Shown piece after piece: positions 1-10,827 of a stretch of DNA of 64,000 nucleotides (positions are counted from its first letter, which is position 1; every line of letters starts with the position of its first letter). The DNA lies in contig MCFE01000149.1 in NCBI GenBank assembly GCA_002104905.1, positions 62,001-126,000 of the forward strand, given 5' to 3'. A program made the position numbers and the translations under genes. This stretch comes from Basidiobolus meristosporus CBS 931.73. Taxonomy: Eukaryota > Basidiobolomycota > Basidiobolomycetes > Basidiobolales > Basidiobolaceae. Under the pieces are notes generated by a model. The model was not told where the DNA came from. It searched no databases and saw only the letters and a program-made list of their open reading frames with translations.

Positions 1-101
1 ACACTCTGGGGCCAAGTTTAGGTCCGCTATGCCTCTCTGGCACGCAATGGCACTATTTGGCACTCATGGCTTAATGTGGCACTATCCAATGGAACAAGTC
101 T
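1..101. mobile_element. Foldback MITE, right-arm terminus (truncated by window edge)
   Basis: The first 101 bases match the last part of the two complete hairpin MITEs at 19117-19849 and 36631-37364, ending in the same GGAACAAGTCT terminus. The rest of the element lies left of the window. It sits inside the reverse-transcriptase region of the gypsy copy that follows. Confidence 0.85.
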
Positions 102-2056
102 AGTGACTAGCACAGGAGTGACCTTAGACCCTAAGAAGGTTGAAGTTATCAAGAATTTGAAGCAGCCCCATAGCATATCAGAACTCAGATCATTCCTTGG
201 AATGTCATCCTATTATCAGAGATTTCTCAAATCCTTTGCAAGCATTGCAGCCTCTTTAACGGATATCCTCAAGAAAGACAACACCTACAAGTGGGACATA
301 GCCTGTGAGACTGCATTTCAGAAGCTCAAGAATGAACTTGCTAAGCTGCCAAGCTTAAGAGTACCTGACTTCAGAAAAGAGTTTATCCTGTGCACAGATG
401 CTTCAGATTATGCAGTGGTGGAGTACTAAGCCAACAACACGTGGGAAAGGACTACCCAGTTGCCTTTGAGTCCAAGAAACTGAACTCAGCAGAACAAAAC
501 TATCCTGAGCATGAGAAGGAGATGCTTGCTATAATCCACTGCCTGAAGACATGGAGATGCTATATTGAAGGAGTCAAATGTACTGTAAAGACTGATCATG
601 CTTCACTGAAGTATATATTTACTCAGAAGGTTCTATCCAGAAGAATGACAAGATGGAGTGAATACATTGAGCAATTTGACTTGGAGATTGTCTACTGCCC
701 TGGGAAAAACAACACGGTTGCTGATGCCTTATCAAGACTAGAACAAGTGGCACAACTCAACTTGGTGCATGATTCAGATTGGCCTAGCTTATTGCCACAA
801 TACTTGGAGGACCAAGCCATTCCTTATCAGGTGGATGAAGAGATAAAGAAGATAATCCAGGATGAAACCAGCAAGTTTGTTGTACAGGATGAAACACTCT
901 ACCAAATTGTTGATGGAAGCCCTTTTGCCTATTGTCCTATGTTGCTTGCCTGGATTTAATACATATGCTACACAGTGGATATGGACATCTTGGGATTGTA
1001 GGAACCTTTAGCCTTGTGAAAGCCAGAGCATAGTAGCCCAGAAGGACACAAGATATTGAGAAGCTAGTGAAAACATGCCCAAACTGCCAAATCAATCAAG
1101 GCCGGCCACAAAGAATTGCCAGACTCTTCCCTTTGGAGCCTGTAAGACCATTTGAGAGATGGGGAATTGACTTTATTGGAAGACTGCCAACCATCAGGAA
1201 ATGCAACCGTTGGATCCTAGTAGCAATTGACCATGCCACTAAATGGCCAGTTGCTAAAGCTGTACCAATAGCCAGTGAACAAGAAGTTGCAAGTTTCATT
1301 TACCATGAGATCCTGATGAAGTTTGGATACCCTGTGGAGATCTTATCTGATAGAGGAGCAGATTTTATGGCAAAGACACTAGAGGCTTACTTAGAAATGC
1401 AGCAGATTAAACACTTGAAAACCTTGGCATATCACCCCAGAACTAATGGAGTCACTGAATGCTTCAATGGATTATTTGGAAAAATGCTGACCAAGTATGC
1501 AAATGGTGCTGTCAGTAGATGGGATGAGTATATAGATCAAGCACTTTTTGCCTGCAGAGTTAGAGTGCACAACACTACCCAACAATCACCATTTTACTTA
1601 GTGTATGGATGTGAACCAAGGATTCCAGGAGATCTCACACAACCCAAGCTTACAGATGCCTTAGAAGATGAACTTAGTCAGCCCAGTAGACACCAGCAAT
1701 TGGAATAAAGACAACAAGAGGCACAGGCCAATAAGTATGTCAAAGTGCAAAAAAGATGAAGCAGAGATTTGATAAGACTATAGCACCAGAGGCATTGACA
1801 GTTGGCAACTTTGTATTGCTAAGAAACAACACTCAGAAGAAGTTTGAGCCTCAATGAACAGGACCATTCAAGATCATCAGAGAATGTCCATTTGCAACTT
1901 ACCAACTAGTGGATAAACAAGGGAATATCCAGGAAGATTTAGTTCATAGAGACAGACTCAAGCTTGCAAGACTTGCTGATAATACTGAACCATCAAGATA
2001 TTGGTATCACAAGAAAAGAGATTCAGGGGAACCCTCTCAACTTTAGTAGGAGAGAA
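102..2056 (+). pseudogene. Ty3/gypsy family 1, broken pol (RT end, RNase H, integrase)
   Basis: Broken polyprotein of a Ty3/gypsy retrotransposon. In order: the RT thumb/connection (FLGMSSYYQRF), RNase H starting at ILCTDASDYA, the RNase H tail YCPGKNNTVADALSR, an HHCC integrase zinc finger (KTCPNCQINQ), and an integrase core with D (GIDFIG), D (SDRGADF) and E (TECFNG). It ends in a GPF/Y-like motif (GPFKII) without a chromodomain. A frameshift near 420 and stops near 958, 1030 and 1708-1860 break the frame, so it cannot be functional. The polypurine tract AGTAGGAGAGAA lies directly before the 3' LTR. Confidence 0.92.
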
Positions 2057-2425
2057 TGTTATGATCTGCAGCTTGAATGTTTAAGTTAGATCAGTTTTTA
2101 GTCAAATCAATTAGTTGTACGTTTAGGTTATCACTATATCAGTATTATCTATCAAATCAGTAGCATTAGTCAGCAAATGAATCAGCAGATTATTATAAAA
2201 CAGAAATAGATATATTAAGTAGGATCTTATTGGGTGATGACAATGCAATCAAATGAGTCATTAGCCACAACCTGCATTAGGTAATACAATTAGTCAGCAA
2301 TTGATCTGGCAAAATGTATATAACAATCTGCTGGAACCACAATAAAGATCAGTTCAAGTTTTAGTGAATACAATACTAGCTAAACTCCCTATTCTTCTAC
2401 AACTCTTATACCAAGACTTGTAACA
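2057..2425 (+). repeat. Gypsy family 1 3' LTR
   Basis: A 369-bp LTR beginning TGTTATGATC and ending TTGTAACA (TG..CA ends). Relatives occur at 16054-16421, 21899-22219, 25570-25937 and, reversed, about 26080-26331. It contains a TATATAA-like box and an AATAAAG polyadenylation-like signal. Confidence 0.9.
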
Positions 2426-3627
2426 CACAACAACAGTGCCCAAAGATAAAGCCCACAGAAAAACCTATCACAGCATGGGAGGGAGACAATGTGGTGTTTA
2501 CACCAAAGCCAAAAAATCAAAAGAGATTGAAGATCCATGAAGCCATTGAGTGCAATAATGAAGAGTGGGCTAATATACAAGAGGCTGTCAGAAGTCTAGC
2601 ACACCATCACCTTAAGGCCGGCATACCATGGGACCATCAGGAACTCAAGGCCAAGCAGAATGCACTTGACTTGCTCCATGAACATTATCCTGGATTCAAA
2701 TGGGCAAACGGATTTTGGGCAAGCATTGTTATGCTAAGAAAGTATTTTAAGAATAGCAGAAACTATCAAAGACAGAAAAACAAGGGTGCCATGGCTAAAA
2801 ACTAGCAGCTTCCTCAAGAGCCCGTTACAAGCAGGGCCAAAAGCTCCAGACAAGTGCTAAAGAGACGTCAGGCAGCTGGAAGAGTGCTAATTAAGGACAA
2901 GCAGGCAGACATGGATGCGCCAGCACAACATTTATCAAGGGAAAAGCATAGTACTACTCAAGAAGCACCCAGTCAAAGTAGCAGTGAAGGACCTGGCAGT
3001 TATAAAAACCAGCCGCTTTTACAGGAGCCTGTCACAACTACGGTTAAGAGCTCAAAACAAGCTGAAAAGAAACATCAGGTTGCCAGAAGAGTGCCAGCAA
3101 GGGACAATCAGGCCAAAATAGATGTGTCAAAGCAGAATTTATCCAGGAGAAAACGTAGTTGTTTACAAGAGGCACTCAGACAAAGTAGCAGTGAAAGACC
3201 TGGCAGTGATAAAGGAAATGGTAAAGGGAAAAATGCCCTCCTAAGCCTGAGACAGGGAGGCATGCAAAAAAAACTGCAGTTCTTGCCAATTGATGCTGCA
3301 AGCCAGGAACAGACTGAATCCCATCATAGCCAAGAAGAATTACCAACAAGAAAACAGCTGTTTGCACAAGAGTTGGAAGCGCAGCCAGTTGAGCTACACT
3401 CCAGCAAGGAAGATGAGTTTGCTGAAAAAGGCAATTTGTATACCACAGCCTCCACAGCCTCCATTGTTGACAGAGTGGATATCCCACTGACAGACAAGGC
3501 TACAACAACAAGAGCTCAAAAGACTATCATAATGCCTTCAGTGGAGCTTTGGAACATCAATAGGCACACCAATAGGTTGCAGCACTTCTTCAATAGCAGT
3601 GCTCAAGAAAATGCACTGGAATATTGA
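2426..3627 (+). pseudogene. Unrecognised transposon-like ORF with a tandem protein repeat
   Basis: A reading frame open from about 2430 to 3627 apart from one TAG at 2803-2805. Its 5' end is cut off by the gypsy LTR. The N-terminal part is basic and Trp-rich (WANIQEAV..., ANGFWASIVMLRKYF), compatible with a small helical DNA-binding or trihelix-like domain, but I do not recognise the family. After the stop the frame contains two imperfect copies of a unit of about 68 residues (QEPVT...KSS...RRV...SQSSSEGPGS, then QEPVTTTVKSS...RRV...RQSSSERPGS), followed by a Gln/Ser/Lys-rich tail. Its position among decayed elements suggests a transposon protein rather than a host gene. Confidence 0.5.
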
Positions 3628-4384
3628 AAGGATTTATTGCAAAGACTGGCAGATGAGGAGCTAGACCTTGCAGTGCCAGCTGAAGACCAGGATGTGTAGG
3701 AATCAGTGAATGAACAGTGGCATAAAGCCGTTGGGTTCCTGCCAAAGTTGTGGAACCAGAGCGTTACAGCAGAAATACTTATTGAGTGGTGGATTTTAAT
3801 GGAGTTACTTGTTGAGTGTGGGGTAGGGCTTAATGTTAGTGTAGGGTATAAAGACTGGTATAGGTCAATACAATTGGAAATTGAGGTACAACTGAAGTTT
3901 CAACAGAAAAAATCAATTTGTACACATGAAAAGTAAGAGAAATGGTTGAGTTAGGAAGTAAGGAGTGTGAAAAAGAGGCAATAGCCAATCAATTCACACA
4001 AATGTAGGAGGCAATAGAGTGTCTGGGATTAGAAGGTGAACAAATTGGCACGGAACCAATCAAAAGCCACTTATACATTGTTGTGATGAAAAATTTTGAC
4101 TAACTTTTTTGTGAAATCTGGGGTGCAATTATTTTTCAACGGTCTCTGGACGGAGTCCTGACAAGATCAGTACCTCTCAGTCACGGGACATTAACTTTGT
4201 GACGACCTTTTGACGGGATCATCTCAATATTCTTTCATAAGGTACTGACAGTGGTTCAGAGACTTGTGTTATGCCGCTAGACATCTGTTAGACACTTAGA
4301 AGCAAGGAGCTACTGCCTGTTGATAGAGATATTGAATAGACCATGACTGATGAAAACTCAGGATCTAGTCCACTCTAAGGTGTA
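3628..4384. repeat. Non-coding; contains a ~275-bp repeat shared with 39661-39935
   Basis: No supported gene. From about 3970 (AAAGAGGCAATAGCCAAT) to about 4245 (TTTCATAAGG) the sequence is a diverged copy of 39661-39935. The second copy lies next to a Plavaka-like transposase remnant, so this may be a detached piece of the same element. Confidence 0.6.
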
Positions 4385-6141
4385 GTGCACAAGTTCCCAT
4401 CTGAGGTACAAGGAATCAAGGCCTGGCTTCCCCTCCTTATCAGCCAGAAGGCAAACCTTGACCTTCAGCTAGGCAGACCATGGGAGACCAGTACTATGGC
4501 TACAACTACCAGTTTTTCCAATAGGTCAGTGTGGTACACTTTACAAGGATCAAATCTAGGGCTACAGTCAACATTCTGTGGTGTAACACCCAAGAATAAG
4601 AGGACACATACTGCTTGCCAGAAGAAACATAATGTTATGGAAGAAGATGAGGAGCCTGACAATATACACCCCAACATTTGGAGCTGCTTGTTAGGTATAC
4701 AGGAGCTGATGGCTATGGTTCAAACAAAATACAAGACAGTAGAACCAATGATTAGACCTTCACCTACACCTTTGACTGATGGATCTTGACCTGCAGATTA
4801 CATCAGACAACCAGAAGAAACACCAGAGGATATACAACTTACACCTGAGCAACTTAAGCAACTTATCACTGGTGATGGAAACCTAACACCGGAGGAGATC
4901 TTATTATTTGAAGAAACCAAGAAAAGACATGATAAGGTTTTCTCATATAATGACAAGGAGATGGGGCTCTCAAAGACATTGGCTGAAAAACCCATCAAAC
5001 CTTGCAATGGACCTTATGTGAACAGATGGATTGAGACCAAAAAGAAGAATGGAAAGCTGTGATTCATTCAAGACATGCAACCTGCAAATGCTGACACTAT
5101 CAGAGATGCTGCTATACCTCCATCTATTGATGACTCTGCAGAAAGCTGTAGTGGCCACTCCATCCACTCAACATAAAATCTCCATTCAGGATATGACCAG
5201 GTCCCCTTGATGAGACATCAAGAGATATGTTTGCACTCCAGACACCATTTGGACTGTTAAGGAAGACAAGACTCAGGCAAGGGGCTACAAGCTCTGTGGC
5301 TCAGTTCCAGAGATACATGGTAATGTGCTGTACTAGTTTATACCTGAGAAACTTGCTGTATTTGTTGATGACATAGGCATCAATGGACCAAAATTCCTGG
5401 ACACCATTGAAGTTATGCCCGGAGTAAGAAAGTTTGTCTATAACCATATTTCAGACAATGATGCCATATTAGGAGCCATTCAAGAAGCTGGACCTATCAT
5501 CAGTGGTGAGAAAAGCAGCTTTGGATCCCAAGATTTTCTGAGATAGCCAAACCAATCTTCCAACTACTGAGAAAGAATGCCCATTTATCTGGGGAGATGA
5601 ACAAGAAGAAGCCATACAATGACCAAAAGGGGCCTTAGTATTGCCACCAGTTCTAAGACCTCTTGACTATCAGAATACTTAATGCCCCCTATATTGACAG
5701 TGAATGCAACCCCTATAGGAGCTGGAGCACTACTTTGCCAAGATGATGAAGATGGCAACCACTTTGTCTGCAGATATGAAAGCTGCTTACTCTCTCCCAG
5801 AGAATGAAGATACTCACAGATTAAAAGAGAGCAAGTAGGAGTTGTGAAGATGCTGAGGAAACTGAAGTCACAACTTTACATGGCACATCTCATCCTGGAG
5901 ACAGATGCCAAGCCACTTATAGGAATGACCAACAAGCCTGATCTACCTGATGATCCCACAAACCTATGGATGGCATGTCTGAAAATGTTTGACTTTGAGG
6001 TTAGACATATCCCTGGCAAGACAAATGTTATGTCTGATGCACTCTCCAGGAAGGGACCACAATTATTTGATGACTTGACACTGACTTTGATGGTATGATT
6101 GATGCAGAGATCCAACAGATTGCCATCAAAGACCAAGAGAG
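4385..6141 (+). pseudogene. Gypsy family 2 pol remnant (RT and RNase H)
   Basis: A strongly decayed Ty3/gypsy polyprotein, distinct from family 1. Recognisable pieces: a pre-RT segment (HDKVFSYNDKEMG), the RT start (KKKNGKL then IDDSAES), and an RNase H tail, FEVRHIPGKTNVMSDALSRK, near 5995-6053. Many stops and frameshifts are present. It is split at 6141/10828 by the intact copia and continues beyond it. Both junctions carry GAGAG. Confidence 0.8.
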
Positions 6142-6510
6142 TGTTGCAATTTAAGAAGTGATTTGGATGTAAAGAACTTTTCAAGAAATAGTGATAATAG
6201 TTGAACTGTTGTTTATTCATAAAGAAGCTCAGTATTTATACCTTTGTAGAAGTAATACAGCTGCAACACTAAGTAGGGAGGGTTTCTCAATATTCAGGGG
6301 CATTCTGTAACAGTTTCAGGGTTAGTACATAATGTTTGGTAATAGTGCTAATTTGATCCTGACTATAGGGGAATAATCATAAGATCATATATCTGGAGAA
6401 AGTGGCAAAGTTAAGGCAGTAAATGAGTCCTACACTGACTAAGACTAGCCTAGAATTGTTAAGTAAATTTTTAGCTGCTGAATGATACCAAATAGTCCAA
6501 TATTTCAACA
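6142..6510 (-). repeat. Copia family 1 3' LTR
   Basis: Begins TGTTGCAATTT and ends TTTCAACA on the plus strand, with 5-bp terminal inverted repeats TGTTG/CAACA. On the coding strand it carries a TATA-like GTATAAATAC and an AATAAACA signal. The stop codon of gag-pol lies in its outer edge. Confidence 0.94.
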
Positions 6511-9500
6511 CTCCCCCTCAACTAAATAATTTCTTAATCCCAATTTCTCTCTAAGGATCTCAAACTGTGGCCTAGCTAGTGGTTTTGTCAATATATCTGC
6601 CACCATTTTGTCAGTTGGGCAGTAAACCAGCTCTACTAAGTTATTTTCTACAGCTTCCCTCACAAAGTGATGCTGTATATCAATGTGCTTAGTTCTGGCA
6701 TGATTAGTAGGATTTCTAGCTAATGAAATACAACTTTGATTATCCTTGTAAATACATGTTGGTTCACCTGAATTAAAACCTAAGTCTTTGAATAATTTTC
6801 GTAGCCATATAGCCTCCTTAGTTGCTTGACATGCAGCCATATATTTGGCTTCAGTTGTAGATAGTGCCACAGTTGGTTGTTTCTTGCAATTCCAAGTAAT
6901 AGCTGCACCAGCATAAAGAAATACATAGCCTGTGGTAGAGCGTCTGTCAATCAGATCTCTACCCCAATCTGAATCACTATAACCAGCAAATTTTCGCCTA
7001 TTAGCTGCTCCAGAGTATTCCAGTACCATATTTATGGTACCTTGTAGATATCTGAAAATCCGCTTAACTGCTGCAATTTGATCTGATCCATAATTCTGCA
7101 TGAATTGACTGACTATTCCTACTGCTACTGCAATATCTGGACGTTTAGACACCATCAAGTACATTAGGCTACCAACCATTGATTGATAGGGAAAGTTTTG
7201 GTCCATATTTGAGCCGTTTGCATCCATAACTGGCTGAGATTTGCTTAATTTCAGGTTATTGTCCACAGGGGTTGCTGCAGGCTTGCAATTTTCCATTTTG
7301 AAGCGTCTAAGAATGTCCCTGATGTACTTAGACTGATTCAGCACAATTTTCTGCGTAGGTATGTCAAATTTGACCTCAATTCCAAGAAAATAGCTCAATT
7401 TTCCAAGATCTTTCATCTCAGACTTGCTGAAGAGATCTGATTTCGTCTGTTTAAGTGCCTCTTGATCACTTGTAGCTATAATTAGGTCGTCCACATAAAG
7501 AACTAGGATGATCACACCCTTTTTGAGCTGTTTCACATATATACTGTGATCTGCAGTGCTACGAGAGAACCCAATTTCCTCTAGATATGTGTCAATCTTG
7601 TTATACCATGCTCTGGGTGCCTGCTTAAGCCCATACAATGATTTTCTAAGTTTGCACACCTTATGGGGGCTTTTTGGATCGGTAAAACCTTCTGGTTGCT
7701 CCATATATATAGTTTCTTGCAAATCCCCATTTAGAAAGGCTGTTTTGACGTCCATTTGGTGTAGATCTAGACTGTGTACAGCTGCCAGGGCTAGAACTGT
7801 CCTAATAGAGTTAAACTTGGCAACCGGAGCAAATGTTTCCTTAAAGTCTAGTCCCTGGATCTGGGAATAGCCTTTAGCTACCAATCTAGCCTTGTACTTA
7901 TCAACGGCACCATTTGAGGTTATCTTGATCTTGTAGACCCATCTACATCCTATTGGCTTTCTCCCATTTGGTAAATCTACCAGTTCCCACGTTTTTGCCT
8001 TGATCAGTGATTGGTACTCCTCGTGCATGGCTTGTTGCCACGTAGTAGCATCTGGACCTTGCATTGCCTGTTCCAGATTCTGAGGTTTGGCACATAAGGT
8101 AAGATAAGCTTCTTCATGATCATTGGATGTCTGCCACCAGGATCCAGGGGCATTTCTTATTCTGGTAGATCTCCTAACTGGGATAATCTGTTCTGATCTG
8201 GAACTGGTAGAAGTATCTTCCATCTCTGGCTGGATTTGGTACGTATCTTCTTCATTTGTGTTGATTGCATCATCAGGCAGCTGGCCAATGATTTCTGTGG
8301 CTTTCTGATCTGAATTCTCCTCAAATACAACGTCCCTGCTCTTGATCAGCATCTGAATTTTGCCATCATACACTCTATATCCTTTAGTATCTTCACAATA
8401 CCCAAGAAAGATCCCTTTTCTACTCTTTGGTTCCAACTTTGGGCATTTTTTGTCAGGGATGTGATAAAAAACATCACTGCCAAAGATCCTGAGGTGCTGG
8501 AGATCTGATTTTTTGCCTGTATATGCTTCAAAGGGTGTAGAATCACGTAGTGCTGTTGTTGGGCATCTGTTCTTGATGTATACAGCGGTAGCAACAGATT
8601 CAGCCCAAAACTTGTAGTCCATTCCCTTATCATGTAGCATAGATCTTGCCATCTCTACTATTGTTGTATTTGCACGTTCTGCTACTCCATTTTGCTGTGG
8701 AGTATGAGGAACTGTGGTCTGTTGAAGTATACCAGTAGACAAGCAGTATTTTGCAAACTCCTTTGAGCAGTATTCTCCTCCATTGTCACTTCGTAGTACC
8801 TTCAATTTACACCCAGTTTGTGTTTCTGCCATGTTCTTGAAGTGCTTAAACGTCTCTAAAGCTTCATCCTTTGTTTTGAGGAAGTACACCCATGTATATC
8901 TTGTCTTGTCATCAATAAACGTCATAAAGTATCTCTTGGCTCCAAAGGACAGTGTTCTCATGGGGCCACATATGTCTGAGTGTACAATAGCCAATATTCC
9001 GGTGGTATTGATGCCTTCTGAGCTCTTGAAACGTTGCCTAGCTTGTTTGCCATATGAACATCCCTTACAAACATTCAATTTGATCGGAATTGAGTATTTT
9101 AGGCCCAAAACAAGCTGATTTTTCACCAATTGGCTCATTTTCTGTTCCCCTATGTGTCCTAGCCTCCTATGCCACATCTCCCAGTTGGTTTCATCAGTTT
9201 CAGCAATGTTGACATACTCTGGTACAATGATCTTGCATTGTAACTTGTATATATTGTGATCTCTGATTCCCGAAGCTAATTTTTGTCCATTTTCACTCAA
9301 TATTGAGCAGCTTGGCTTAGTAAAAACGAATTTCAGTCCCTGAGTAGTTGCTTTACTGACTGAGAGTAGGTTCTTAGCTATTCCAGGTACATAGAGTACG
9401 TCAGTCAGTTTTGCTGTTGTTGCCCCTGAGTTATCACTCATATTTAGTTGTATAGACCCACTAGCGGTAGCTTCCAATGCAGAGTTATCTCCCAGATAAA

Positions 9501-10422
9501 CCTTTCTTACGGGAATAGTCTTTAAGTTGCTGAACCAATCCTTTATACCACAAATATGCTGTGATGCTCCAGAGTCAATATACCATTCATTACTTCGGTT
9601 ACTTGCACTCTCTTGTACAGTGACAAATAACTGTTCATCAGTAGCTATATGGTTTGCCTGCTCTAGTTTCTGTTTTTCGTCTGCTTGTTTCTTCTTGCAT
9701 TCTCTTGCCCAGTGTCCTGGCTTCTTACAGTAGTTACAGCAGCCAGGTTTTCTTCGGTTTTGTTGCTTTCCCTTCTTTTCTGTATGCCTTTCTGAACTGA
9801 ATAAAGCATTATCTTCAATTTTCTCTGCTTGATCATTACGTCTGAGTTCTTCATGGAGAAGTCTTCCTTTGACATAGTCTAAAGTCAAGTTGTCTTCTCT
9901 GCTTTCAAAAGAAAGTATGAGTGGCTCATACTCGTCTGGTAGGCTGCAAAGCAGACAGAGTATCTTTTCTTCATCATCTACACCAGCATTAATACTGTAA
10001 AGTTCTTCTGCAAGTGTCTCCATTCTGGTAATGAGTTGTAGCATGTCATCATCTGGCTTTTTTCTCATGTTGAAGAACTTTTGTTTCAAATAAAGCTTGC
10101 TTGATACTGACTTTGCTCTAAAGATCTTCTCTAAGGATTCCCATGCTGCTTTGGCAGTATTTGAGGCATGGATTTGTCCAATGAAGGAGTCTTGCACATT
10201 GATGCATATTGCATTGAAGGCCTTTCTCTCCTTCTCTTGAAACTTCTCCACATCTTCTGCTGTTCCTTTGGGCTCAACTTCCTTTCCTGTTACTATGTTC
10301 CAAAGCTTTCTTTCCTCAAGGTGGATCTGCATCTTGATTCTCCAAAGTCTGTAGTTCTTCCCATCAAACCTCTCCTTTACTGGGAAGATGTTGGTATTGC
10401 TTTGTTTGCTGGTAGAAGTCAT
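6505..10422 (-). CDS. Copia gag-pol polyprotein, 1305 aa
   Basis: Single-frame Ty1/copia polyprotein. A UBN2-type Gag covers residues about 20-215. A CCHC zinc knuckle uses C229, C232, H237 and C242. The aspartic protease motif DSGAS is at 283-287. The integrase has its HHCC finger at H418/H423/C452/C455 and the D,D35E triad at D483, D546 and E582 (context PQQNGVAERA). The reverse transcriptase has YVDD at 976-979, and RNase H includes STTEAKYMAA and ends near KHIDIQHHF. The domain order PR-IN-RT-RH is that of copia. Gag and Pol are not separated by a frameshift, so their ratio is probably set by another route. No stop interrupts the frame. The stop TGA overlaps the first bases of the 3' LTR. 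Confidence 0.96.
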   Translation of the reverse strand: MTSTSKQSNTNIFPVKERFDGKNYRLWRIKMQIHLEERKLWNIVTGKEVEPKGTAEDVEKFQEKERKAFNAICINVQDSFIGQIHASNTAKAAWESLEKIFRAKSVSSKLYLKQKFFNMRKKPDDDMLQLITRMETLAEELYSINAGVDDEEKILCLLCSLPDEYEPLILSFESREDNLTLDYVKGRLLHEELRRNDQAEKIEDNALFSSERHTEKKGKQQNRRKPGCCNYCKKPGHWARECKKKQADEKQKLEQANHIATDEQLFVTVQESASNRSNEWYIDSGASQHICGIKDWFSNLKTIPVRKVYLGDNSALEATASGSIQLNMSDNSGATTAKLTDVLYVPGIAKNLLSVSKATTQGLKFVFTKPSCSILSENGQKLASGIRDHNIYKLQCKIIVPEYVNIAETDETNWEMWHRRLGHIGEQKMSQLVKNQLVLGLKYSIPIKLNVCKGCSYGKQARQRFKSSEGINTTGILAIVHSDICGPMRTLSFGAKRYFMTFIDDKTRYTWVYFLKTKDEALETFKHFKNMAETQTGCKLKVLRSDNGGEYCSKEFAKYCLSTGILQQTTVPHTPQQNGVAERANTTIVEMARSMLHDKGMDYKFWAESVATAVYIKNRCPTTALRDSTPFEAYTGKKSDLQHLRIFGSDVFYHIPDKKCPKLEPKSRKGIFLGYCEDTKGYRVYDGKIQMLIKSRDVVFEENSDQKATEIIGQLPDDAINTNEEDTYQIQPEMEDTSTSSRSEQIIPVRRSTRIRNAPGSWWQTSNDHEEAYLTLCAKPQNLEQAMQGPDATTWQQAMHEEYQSLIKAKTWELVDLPNGRKPIGCRWVYKIKITSNGAVDKYKARLVAKGYSQIQGLDFKETFAPVAKFNSIRTVLALAAVHSLDLHQMDVKTAFLNGDLQETIYMEQPEGFTDPKSPHKVCKLRKSLYGLKQAPRAWYNKIDTYLEEIGFSRSTADHSIYVKQLKKGVIILVLYVDDLIIATSDQEALKQTKSDLFSKSEMKDLGKLSYFLGIEVKFDIPTQKIVLNQSKYIRDILRRFKMENCKPAATPVDNNLKLSKSQPVMDANGSNMDQNFPYQSMVGSLMYLMVSKRPDIAVAVGIVSQFMQNYGSDQIAAVKRIFRYLQGTINMVLEYSGAANRRKFAGYSDSDWGRDLIDRRSTTGYVFLYAGAAITWNCKKQPTVALSTTEAKYMAACQATKEAIWLRKLFKDLGFNSGEPTCIYKDNQSCISLARNPTNHARTKHIDIQHHFVREAVENNLVELVYCPTDKMVADILTKPLARPQFEILREKLGLRNYLVEGEC

Positions 10423-10446
10423 CTTTAGAATAGATTAAGGCAATTG

Positions 10447-10458
10447 GGGCTCATAACC
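10447..10458 (-). other. Copia primer-binding site (GGTTATGAGCCC)
   Basis: Directly next to the 5' LTR. The motif is the exact complement of the anticodon stem-loop GGGCUCAUAACC of fungal initiator tRNA-Met, including the CAU anticodon, rather than of a tRNA 3' end. This is the half-tRNA priming known for Drosophila copia and yeast Ty5. Confidence 0.8.
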
Positions 10459-10827
10459 TGTTGCAATTTAAGAAGTGATTTGGATGTAAAGAACTTATCA
10501 AGAAATAGTGATAATAGTTGAACTGTTGTTTATTCATAAAGAAGCTCAGTATTTATACCTTTGTAGAAGTAATACAGCTGCAACACTAAGTAGGGAGGGT
10601 TTCTCAATATTCAGGAGCATTCTGTAACAGTTTCAGGGTTAGTACATAATGTTTGGTAATAGTGCTAATTTGATCCTGACTATAGGGGAATAATCATAAG
10701 ATCATATATCTGGAGAAAGTGGCGAAGTTAAGGCAGTAAATGAGTCCTACACTGACTAAGACTAGCCTAGAATTGTTAAGTAAATTTTTAGCTGCTGAAT
10801 GATACCAAATAGTCCAATATTTCAACA
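10459..10827 (-). repeat. Copia family 1 5' LTR
   Basis: A 369-bp copy of 6142-6510 with about three substitutions. It is followed by the second GAGAG target copy. Confidence 0.94.

Larger units (their letters stand above)
6142..10827 (-). mobile_element. Complete Ty1/copia element, probably young
   Basis: A 4,686-bp element on the minus strand with 369-bp LTRs at both ends, a primer-binding site at 10447-10458, one uninterrupted gag-pol frame and a perfect 5-bp target duplication GAGAG (6137-6141 and 10828-10832). By eye the two LTRs differ at only about three positions, so insertion was recent compared with the decayed copies around it. All parts needed for autonomous movement are visible. 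Confidence 0.95.

Noticed and set aside
7556-10428. Many plus-strand open frames opposite the copia gag-pol
   Set aside because: They are antisense shadows of the 1305-aa polyprotein, with no domains of their own.
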